Assembly (NCBI GenBank): GCA_001247695.2
Contig: LGRX02035255.1
Location: forward strand, 1-64,000
Length of the DNA stretch: 64,000 nucleotides
Direction: 5' to 3'
Source of the DNA: Cymbomonas tetramitiformis
Taxonomy: Eukaryota > Chlorophyta > Pyramimonadophyceae > Pyramimonadales > Pyramimonadaceae
Shown: positions 57,142 through 64,000 of the stretch, piece by piece
Layout: every line of letters starts with the position of its first letter
Position numbering within the stretch: position 1 is the stretch's first letter
Notes under the pieces: model-generated
What the model was told of the DNA's origin: nothing
Seen by the model: only the letters and a program-made list of their open reading frames with translations
The model's database searches: none
Position numbers and translations under genes: made by a program

Positions 57142-58324
57142 CTTTGTCTGCCAGGCCCTAGCACCTCGTCCCCAACACTCAATCATGCACCTCCAATATC
57201 AGCCATGCCCAAATCAGTACGTCTCGTAGTCCGGATTGTCATATTGAGTCATGCCCGTGCGATATATGGCGCTAGGGCGCCCGTTGGGGTGATTCCTAGC
57301 ATGCTACTTGCGTACGCGTACACCTGTGCGGTCTGTGAGGTCTTAGCGCATATCCGACACTCAACTATGCATCCCCGACAACGTATAGGCCCCGTTCGAT
57401 GCTGGTTATAGTCCAAAATATCATTTTGAATCATATTTGGGCGATGTACGGCGCTAGGGTACCCATTGCAATAATTGCGAGCATGCTACTTGCGTATGCG
57501 TACGGGTACTTTGTCTGCCAGGCCCTAGCACCTCGTCCCCAACACTCAATCATGCACCTCCAATATCAGCCATGCCCAAATCAGTACGTCTCATAGTCCG
57601 GATTATCATATTGAGTCATGCCCGTGCGATATGTGGCGCTAGGGCGCCCGTTGGGGTGATTCCCAGCATGCTACTTGCGTACGCGTACACCTGTGCGGTC
57701 TGTGAGGTCTTAGCGCATATCCGACACTCAACTATGCATCCCCGACAACGTATAGGCCCCGTTCGATGCTGGTTATAGTCCAAAATATCATTTTGAATCA
57801 TATTTGGGCGATGTACGGCGCTAGGGTACCCATTGCAATAATTGCGAGCATGCTACTTGTGTATGCGTACTGGTACTCTATCTGCCAGGCCCTAGCACCT
57901 CGTCCCCAACACTCAATCATGCACCTCCAATATCAACCATGCCCAAATCAGTACGTCTCATAGTCCGGATTATCATATTGAGTCATGCCCGTGCGATATG
58001 TGGCGCTAGGGCGCCCGTTGGGGTGATTCCTAGCATGCTACTTGCGTACGCGTACACCGGTGCTGACTGTGAGGTCTTAGCGCATATCCGACACTCAACT
58101 ATGCATCCCCGACAACGTATAGGCCCCGTTCGATGCTGGTTATAGTCCAAAATATCATTTTGAATCATATTTGGGCGATATACGGCGTTTGGGCACCTGT
58201 TGGAATGAATTTTAGCATGCTACTTGTACCACGTTGGATCGCTTGGAATATATTAGGTTTTTCACATGTAGTAGGGTCAGTGGTGACAACGGAGCCGGGT
58301 TCAACCCGGACCCGTCGAACGGAG

Positions 58325-58660
58325 CCACGGAAAATCCTGGCTTTGGCTCCGATCGAGTCTAGAATATCCTGGCTTCGCCACGACCCGTCTCGATCGGAGC
58401 TTCAAAATATCTGGCTTTGGCTCCGATCGAGCCTAGAATATCCTGGCTTCGCTACGACCCGTCTCGATCGGAGCTTCAAAATATCTGGCTTTGGCTCCGA
58501 TCGAGCCTAGAATTACCTGGCTTCGCCACAACCCGTCTCGATCGGAGCTTCAAAATATCAGGCTTTGGCTCCGATCGAGCCTAGAATTACCTGGCTTCGC
58601 CACGACCCGTCTCGATCGGAGCTTCAAAATAAATGGCTTTGTCTCCGCAAACCCGTCGGG
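58325..58660. repeat. Left subterminal repeats of the hAT element
   Basis: Four to five units of 74-78 bp containing CCCGTCTCGATCGGAGCTTC and GGCTTTGGCTCCGATCGAG. The CTCCGATCGAG/CTCGATCGGAG words form inverted pairs. Related units at 61870-62160 at the other end suggest transposase-binding sites. Confidence 0.85.
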
Positions 58661-58902
58661 TTCGTCAAGATATCGCCAGCTAAAACCTAAAATTATCCAA
58701 TCACGAAATGCCAAATCTTGGTGAGGCCGTCGCCGCCACTCGACATTTTGCCACGATATACACGAATTCCGTGTTCATTTACTAAATCGCATATTATACT
58801 AGCTCACTCAAACATGTCCATATAAACACTGCATCCTCCCATAAAGTTCAATTTTACTCCGAGTCCCGTCGCCTATCCGGCTATCACTTATCCAACTCGC
58901 AA

Positions 58903-61705
58903 ATGTCAGATAAGAAGAAACAAGCGGCGTTGCCGTGCGAGGTGGTGAAAAAGTACCCTGGGAAGGAGCAGGTAGATCTGTCAGTTCAAATTCTTATTCC
59001 TGGACATTGGTTCAATGGCCTAGTAGGGGCCGAGAAGGCCAAGAAATATACAGCAACCGCTGTAGAGTACGCCAATTGTCGCCAATTTGGAGCCGCAAGA
59101 TCCCTGGTCAAGACCGAAGCGATCAGATTTCAGGTGACAATTGTACGCCTCCCCTTGGAGAGCTAGAGTTTCCAACAGTGTTGCTAAGTGGAACTACTGC
59201 TCATTGTTGACTGTTGAGCGCTCCGAGACATTCTGATTTCTAAACAGTCCGAGACATTCTGAAGTGTACCATGCTCACATCACTTTCTTTGCACTATTTT
59301 TCTTAGGTGGATGCAGACGTCCTTGAGAGCCCCGACCATGAGGGCTATTGGATACGACTGGATCAATGGAACCGGTTTCGCCACGACACCTTCAAAGACG
59401 ATCGCGCAGCAGAGCTTCGCTTCATTCCAGCAAGCAACCTACTTTCCGTTGCCCCGGCGGTTTTTCACATGTTTCGGGTTGGCCTTTTCTCCCAGAGCGA
59501 TATTTGGAGCCCCAAGGATTCGAGTACTTCCTACGCTTGCAGCCGTATATCCATGGTCGTTAAGCACAACGCGAAGAATTTGGACGTCTCGCCTGTCATC
59601 GGCTTCGACGAATTTGCTGAAAACAGCCACACAGGACCAGCTCTAGCCCGAGGCTTCAGTGCTGCGCTGCTGAAGTACAAGTTGACCATGGCGGACAGCG
59701 TCACTCTGCCTACTCTGGACGGCGCGAGCAACAACAAGAAGGCTTTTAAGCACCTGAAAAAGAAAATGAAGGTGAAACTCCATATGACTTTTCTCGCCCA
59801 ATCTAGCATGTGCTTCCTTGACAACGAAGCGGCCTGTTGCTCACACTCTTTTCAAATCGGGTACACACAAACCAACCACATGGGTGGACTCAGCGCATCC
59901 ACCTAACGAAGTTGGTACATATACCGCTTGCCCTTGGCCAAAGTGCGTGCGCACCCCGGAAAATCCCGCTTTCAATTTCAATTCTCGCTCACTATTTACC
60001 TTCTTTTCGTGTGTACGTAGGTTTGTGGGCCTCACCAGCTGCAACGGTCTGTTGAGCATGGCCTGGGTCGCGCTGGGAAGGTGAAGAATGTGGGCATCGT
60101 TAAGCACATCAAGCGCAACTCCAAGCTATCTGGATGCTTTCACATGTCTGTGAAGCATTCGCTTCGTCTTCAACAAGCCCAAGCCGCACGTGGGGTTCAC
60201 GCCCGCAAAACTCGGCAAGTCTATCGCCAACATCAGATTCGATGGGGTGGCTTGTACAGGATGCTTCGCCAAAGCCGTCGATTGGAAGGCGATATCAAGG
60301 TGGCCCTGACTGGCGACCGTTCTGGGATTTGCCGCGAGGTGGCGGCCTATCGTTCCGTTGCTCCTGCGGCAACTACATCGAAATCTTCTGCGGCAACTAC
60401 GTCTACAGAGGCGGCGTCCGGTGATAGCTCAGACGAGGAGGGCTCTATAAAAAACCCTGAGGACTCCGATGATGAGCAGGTACGCGCGAACGAGTGTCCC
60501 TTTTTACCTTGCTTTTCTTGACTGGCACTAACGAACCTTTGATAACGATATGAATGTATTTGAAACTTTTGGCATTGTCGGTGTTGTGCGCGTAGGTGGA
60601 ATTGAACGAAAAGGATGGGAAAGAATTCCCTTTGCAGCATCGTTGCTTGGATGCTGCAGAGTGGAAGAAGAATAACGTCTTGGAGAGTGTGCTCACCACC
60701 CCCTATGAAGTGTCTGAAGCCATGCAAGGACACACTGGATGTGGGTTGGATAAAGAGTTTATCCTCGCGTCCTCAGTGCATGCAGACTTGACGTCTGACG
60801 TGGTAGGCGTGGTAAGTGGGGTGGACGCGACTGAAACGTGGGAGGACGTGCATGCGCGTTCATTGGCGCCGGAGATTCAGCAGTTTCGACAGGTGGCCGC
60901 GCAAGAGATCAGCGATCGGCTTCTGGAACTGGGTGGCGACACCCTATTGGCATTGAAAATGAACCCCGGCATCGACACGTCTGCTGATGGTGTCATCTTG
61001 AAGGGTAAGAGTGCTACTTTCGAGCTGATGGAAGCGGAGTACAATCGCCAACTCCGTTTTCGTGCTGCCCACCTGTTGAGCAAGAACTTGGTGTGGGCCC
61101 CCGGTGTGGCGACCGGTGCTGAAGAACCTGCTGTGAACTGTCAGGATGCGACCGCTACGGTGGATGTTGCACAACCTGTAGTGAAGAGGAGGAGGCCTTT
61201 AAGCCATCTTTCTAAGAACTTTAGTGCGCGTGAGGTTCCCATGGCCACAGCTTGTGATGATCCATCCTCGCGCGTAACGGCCATCGTCAATGCTGAAAAG
61301 GTTGCCTTCGAAACGTTGAGTAAGGCGGCTCTGGCAAGTGGTCTTTACCTTGACACGCAAACACAAGAGTTCAATCAGCTCGGTTTTTTCAGTGACAATG
61401 AGAGGCAAATTCCTATTCACCTGGCAGTGTATTGTGCCGATTGCTGCTCTAAGAAGGGGGCCTCTGCAACGGTTGAGCATGTTTTCAGTGGGGCAGGAAC
61501 ATTACTTGCAGACTATCACGCAGGGTCATTGTCCCCTCAGATGATGCAAGTCTACATGTTTGTTCGCGCCAACTGGGTGTATGAGTTTTTGCGCCCATCT
61601 ACAGATGAGATAATTTCAGAGTACAAAAAGCAACACGGGTCTACTCCCATAGAAGATGTACTTTCAGATGATGAGGGTGAAGAAATTGTGGAATGTGAAG
61701 TGTAG
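58903..61705 (+). CDS. hAT transposase, 4 exons, 754 aa
   Basis: Exons 58903-59133, 59307-59771, 60021-60479 and 60596-61705, all phase 0 with GT-AG introns (donors GTGACA, GTGAAA, GTACGC; acceptors CTTAG, CGTAG, CGTAG). A basic N-terminus (MSDKKKQAALPCEVVKKYP) may be a degenerate DNA-binding region; no clear BED finger. The catalytic part includes TLDGASNNKKAFKHL (about residue 210) and, across the exon 2/3 join, VCGPHQLQRSVEHGL, matching the hAT C-x2-H block. A Ser/Asp-rich linker with acidic SSDEEGS follows. The C-terminus holds the hAT dimerisation block (about 675-715: SATVEHVFSGAGTLL, LSPQMMQVYMFVRANW). It cuts and pastes the element via the CAGTGGTG ends. No stop or frameshift seen. 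Confidence 0.9.
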
Positions 61706-61864
61706 TATACTTAGAACGTTAGAAGTAGCATATGTTGTATAGCTGTTGCATTTGGCGGGCTTGTACTGTGTGAAAGAAATAGACTGTGCTATTAAGTGAT
61801 ATCATCCTTGCTAGATTATTTGCTATGTATGTGGTAACATTACTTCCTGAAAATTTTCGTTGTT

Positions 61865-62165
61865 CCGGCTCCGTAAACTTGTCATATTCTCGGAGCCTAG
61901 AAATCTCTGGCTCCGTCTCGGTCAGAGTCTAAAATCCCCTGCCTCCGTCTTGACCCGTCTCGATCGAAGCCTAAAGAATCTTGACTCTGTCTCGGTCGGA
62001 TTCGTAAAAATCCTGCCTCCGATGCTACCCGTCTCGATCGAAGCCTGTAAAATCCTGACTCTGTCTCGGTCGGAGCCATAAAATTCCTGCCTCCGTCTTG
62101 ACCCGTCTCGATCGAAGCCTAAAAGATTTGGGCTTCGGCTCGGATCGAGACAAACAAATTCTGGA
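61865..62165. repeat. Right subterminal repeats of the hAT element
   Basis: Four to five units of 58-70 bp around CCCGTCTCGATCGAAGCCTA and GACTCTGTCTCGGTCGGA. Related to the left array but more diverged. Confidence 0.8.
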
Positions 62166-62622
62166 TCCGAACGTACGGAGCCGGACCCGTTGTCACCACT
62201 GAGTAGGGTGGATGTTATCATGCTAATTGAATCAAATCACGGTATGCCAGCGGGCCCACGAAATCACACATCATTGGGCATACTACATATCTTCAATTTG
62301 CATGATTGCGTGGCATACTTGATGCCAAAATCTCTCAGAAAAAAAATCGAAAGAGGTGACACCATTTTTCACACAAGGCCGTAACCACTATATCACATAA
62401 AGTACTACCCGAGTGACAACATGCTACCAACGAGAGCACGGCACGTGGTCTGTCGACCAATGGGGCACAAGGTAACTCAGTTTGGGTCCCAAAGATGATA
62501 TTATATGAATGATATCATCAGTATTGAACAAGAGGGCATCGAAAAAAAATCCACCGCGTCAGTACTTGTCATACTGTTTTCGAGAACAGTACTGTGACAA
62601 GTACCACGGGGCAGTAGCCATG

Positions 62623-62831
62623 AAAAGTGACGAAACACATTGAGGCAGGGTTTTCGGTTCGTCTAAAGTCGGATTATACTGAAAGATGATCGGGCTTTAC
62701 GCTGGCGGACCGGGACCCACGAGCTGAGCAGACAGCAGGCACTGCAAGTGACATCCGAGCAGGCGAGGGGTGACACAGGGCACCACAGACCTCCCCCCTT
62801 ATGGGGGGTGAAAGCGTCGGTGTTCCCATGA
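62623..62831 (-). repeat. Remainder of the right (5') LTR of the ATCAA element
   Basis: Matches 50874-51074 with a few substitutions and small insertions. The first 42 bp of this LTR lie at 52135-52176, separated by the TIR element. Confidence 0.9.
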
Positions 62832-63618
62832 ATCAAGCACATCATGGACGACAACACCAGCGCCTACAACACGCGCTCCACTACCCCTGACGTCGCTCCA
62901 CTTCTGAAACAGTTGAAGACCGCCTACTACGCCCACACCGATATTCACGAGCGTCAGCAACAACGAGATCTTCAATTGAACTTTCTCACCACGGGCGGCG
63001 ACATTGTCGTCAAGAGGTTCTGTGACGCCCTGACCTGTGTCCTCACCGCCACTCGACCTGGCCACGCCCCAGCACTACTTAATCTTCAACGCTGACTGAA
63101 TGACGAAGCCTACGACGGTATCTCCAATGGTCTTCTGGCTCAACTTCTGCTTGGGGCTACTTGTGGCAACACACAAATTGTGTTGTCACAAATTGTGCAG
63201 GACTCCCCGCAGGCTCAGGTGGGCGGGAGACTCCTATTGCTCCACGTGCACTGCCGCCTCATTACCTACCCCCCCTCCCTGGACAACTCCTTCCTCACCA
63301 AGGCCAAAGCCCTACGGATCTCTGAGTCCGAGGACCCCGCCGTGAAGCTCAACACCTTCACCACCCTCATTGGCAACCACAGGCAGCTCCACCCCGCCTT
63401 CACTGGACAGCAGGAGCAGGAGGTCCTCATTGAGATCTTGCGGGCCTCCCAGGAGTCGGCTGAGCACCTGTTCTCCATCCCCCTGTACTTCGAAGTCATC
63501 CGTGCCTACGACGAGCAGGACCGCTTGACCTCCTCTGGCTACCCCGGTGGCCTTCAGAAGTTCATTGAGGCCATCGGGAAGGTATGGTACACCCAGGGCT
63601 CTGCCCACCGACCATTCC

Positions 63619-63788
63619 CAGCGGAAAAAAGTTTATCGAGGAATAGATAAGTGCATAATGGGGAATAGAAATTCCGTCCTGTTTTTGGGGAATATATTAT
63701 ATGTCACATGTAACCTTGCTTAATTCAATCCAGCGCCAAAAGAAATTACAAGTAGTTTGACTAGCGCACTCCCCAACACTTCACAGCC
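63619..63788. other. Breakpoint after the gag ORF
   Basis: Gag similarity ends near GCGGAAAAAAGTTTATCG. AT-rich DNA follows, including GGGGAATAGAAATTCC. This may be the left end of another inserted element whose ORF begins at 63789; its other end is outside the window. Confidence 0.35.
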
Positions 63789-64000
63789 ATGGACCAGGAG
63801 GAGGAAAATTTGCAGTTCACTAGCCCCGGGAAGGATGGACGAGAAGTTTATGAGGATTCCGATCCCGAGGATGAAATTGATGAACTCTCTACGCGCAAGC
63901 GGACACGGACGCACGAGCGTAAAGAGTGGGTGGCCTTGCTAAGTGCTTCATATTTCGATAGCTGTATCCAAAAGATTAAAGCGGTGTGTTCTGAAGGCTT
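63789..64000 (+). CDS. Unknown protein, 5' part only
   Basis: ATG at 63789 in CACAGCCATGG opens a frame that runs off the window (70 codons). It starts MDQEEENLQFTSPGKDG, then an acidic EDSDPEDEIDEL, then a basic STRKRTRTHERKEW that could be a nuclear localisation signal, then a helix (ALLSASYFDSCIQKIKAVC). The acidic-then-basic start is common in transposases, which suits its position after the gag breakpoint, but no family is recognisable. Confidence 0.45.
   Translation, partial: MDQEEENLQFTSPGKDGREVYEDSDPEDEIDELSTRKRTRTHERKEWVALLSASYFDSCIQKIKAVCSEG

Larger units (their letters stand above)
53537..57146 (+). mobile_element. Gag-only LTR element in the satellite (TSD CTTTG)
   Basis: LTRs at 53542-53796 and 56887-57141 are 255 bp each and differ at one position seen (GACTGGG/GACCGGG). 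CTTTG at 53537-53541 and 57142-57146 is the target duplication; uninterrupted satellite copies read GTACTTTGTCTGCC. A purine tract GTTGGGGTGGTG precedes the right LTR. After the left LTR comes GGTCGTGGCCCC, a poorer match to the tRNA site than in the other elements. The 3.09-kb interior holds one gag ORF and no polymerase. Near-identical LTRs mark a recent insertion. Confidence 0.95.
53060..58265. repeat. 183/367-bp higher-order satellite, split by an LTR element
   Basis: Two monomers alternate: A (AGTCCGGATTATCATATTGA) and B (AGTCCAAAATATCATTTTGA), each about 183 bp, sharing GAGCATGCTACTTGCGTA-like cores. A starts at 53256, 57228, 57595 and 57962; B at 53071, 53438, 57410, 57777 and 58144. 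The dimer period is 367 bp. Subtracting 3,605 bp (element plus TSD) from 57228 gives 53623, exactly 53256+367, so the array was continuous before insertion. Confidence 0.95.
58270..62209 (+). mobile_element. Complete hAT transposon (TSD AGTAGGGT)
   Basis: A 3,924-bp element at 58278-62201. Ends are CAGTGGTGACAACGG and its inverse CCGTTGTCACCACTG. An exact 8-bp duplication AGTAGGGT lies at 58270-58277 and 62202-62209, as is standard for hAT. It contains one intron-bearing transposase gene with all parts present, so it may be autonomous. Subterminal arrays of GATCG-containing repeats lie at both ends. Intact ends, ORF and duplication suggest recent activity. Confidence 0.97.
52175..62622. mobile_element. 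10.4-kb TIR element carrying a satellite (TSD GA)
   Basis: Terminal inverted repeats of 18 bp, ATGGCTACTGCCCCGTGG, lie at 52177-52194 and (inverted) 62603-62620. The flanks CTTCTGA and GAAAAGTGAC overlap by GA when compared with the intact LTR, so GA is the target duplication. A motif AACAGTACTGT(C/G)ACAAGTAC lies next to both TIRs and again near 52398. Subtracting the two nested elements leaves about 2.9 kb, mainly a 367-bp satellite and AT-rich flanks. No transposase ORF was seen in that DNA, so it is non-autonomous. A 2-bp duplication fits CACTA-like or ISL2EU-like superfamilies, but the TIR matches neither that I know. Confidence 0.85.
50827..62836 (-). mobile_element. LTR element inside the gag ORF (TSD ATCAA), itself interrupted
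   Basis: The left LTR is 50832-51074. The right LTR is split: 52135-52176 and 62623-62831. ATCAA at 50827-50831 and 62832-62836 is the target duplication. Internal DNA 51075-52134 starts (minus strand) GGTTATAGCCCACCC, close to the initiator tRNA-Met complement, and ends with the same GGGGTGAGGTGGTG tract as the 11.9-kb element. Without the nested DNA the element is about 1.55 kb. Minus-strand ORFs at 51243-51689 show no gag domain, so it is a non-coding (TRIM-like) relative. Confidence 0.9.
50305..63650 (+). pseudogene. Gag-like ORF of the outer element, split by a 12-kb insertion
   Basis: The first part, 50305-50831, encodes about 175 residues with a helical stretch (SLTTNALLQDVHALTATVGELS). 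The ORF is cut at 50831 by the LTR element and resumes in the same frame after its TSD at 62837 (KHIMDDNTSAYNTR). It meets one in-frame TGA at 63093-63095, then stays open to 63650 with copia-gag helices (AYDGISNGLLAQLLLG, LLLLHVHCRL, SGYPGGLQKFIEAIGKVW). It is broken by the insertion and the stop, and similarity ends near 63618, possibly at another insertion. Confidence 0.8.

Noticed and set aside
1..64000. CRISPR arrays, operons, ribosome-binding sites
   Set aside because: Introns, poly(A) signal and element types show a eukaryotic nuclear sequence; tandem repeats here lack unique spacers.

Overview
Eukaryotic nuclear DNA. The genes have GT-AG introns. Minisatellites, transposons and long intergenic stretches are abundant. 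I infer a green (chlorophyte/prasinophyte-type) alga from a plastid-type rps18 fragment, Pro-rich 'PPPPSPPPP' extracellular-type exons, and copia-like LTR elements whose primer sites resemble a green-plant initiator tRNA-Met. No species is claimed.

Layout. 1-4366: a protein-kinase-like gene (minus) between 129-bp direct repeats, with a 132-bp minisatellite in its second intron. 4367-5020: a broken BED zinc-finger gene fused to a plastid rps18 fragment. 5.1-14.3 kb: repeat-rich DNA with an 18-bp satellite, an inverted partial LTR, a copia-like LTR element (8620-10294), a TTAA-flanked MITE (10925-11539) and a gag-only LTR element (11891-14322). 15285-23613 (plus): a 14-exon gene for a large chromatin-type protein with an N-terminal FHA domain, a KSVTF PP1-docking-like motif, a coiled coil, Ala/Pro/Thr repeats, a PHD finger, KSV repeats and a basic tail. 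26.5 kb: a pogo-like transposase fragment (minus). 27631-31672 (minus): a 9-exon PhyH-like 2-oxoglutarate/Fe(II) oxygenase whose exon phases all agree. 33.7-41.4 kb (minus): short Pro-rich extracellular-type exons separated by very long polypyrimidine tracts. 45239-47444 (plus): a signal-peptide and single-pass membrane protein gene.

49.9-63.65 kb is a nest of mobile elements four layers deep. An old gag-only LTR element is the outer host. An LTR element sits in its gag ORF (50832-62831, TSD ATCAA). A TIR element sits in that element's right LTR (52177-62620, TSD GA). Inside the TIR element are a gag-only LTR element (53542-57141, TSD CTTTG), which splits a 367-bp satellite array, and a complete intron-containing hAT transposon (58278-62201, TSD AGTAGGGT). 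Each empty site can be read from the sequence. The last 0.2 kb starts an unknown ORF that leaves the window.

The main points of interest are the FHA-RVxF-PHD protein (Ki-67-like in part), the datable transposon nest, a family of gag-only elements with putative half-tRNA primer sites, and the nuclear rps18/BED junction. All statements come from reading the sequence; no database search was run.
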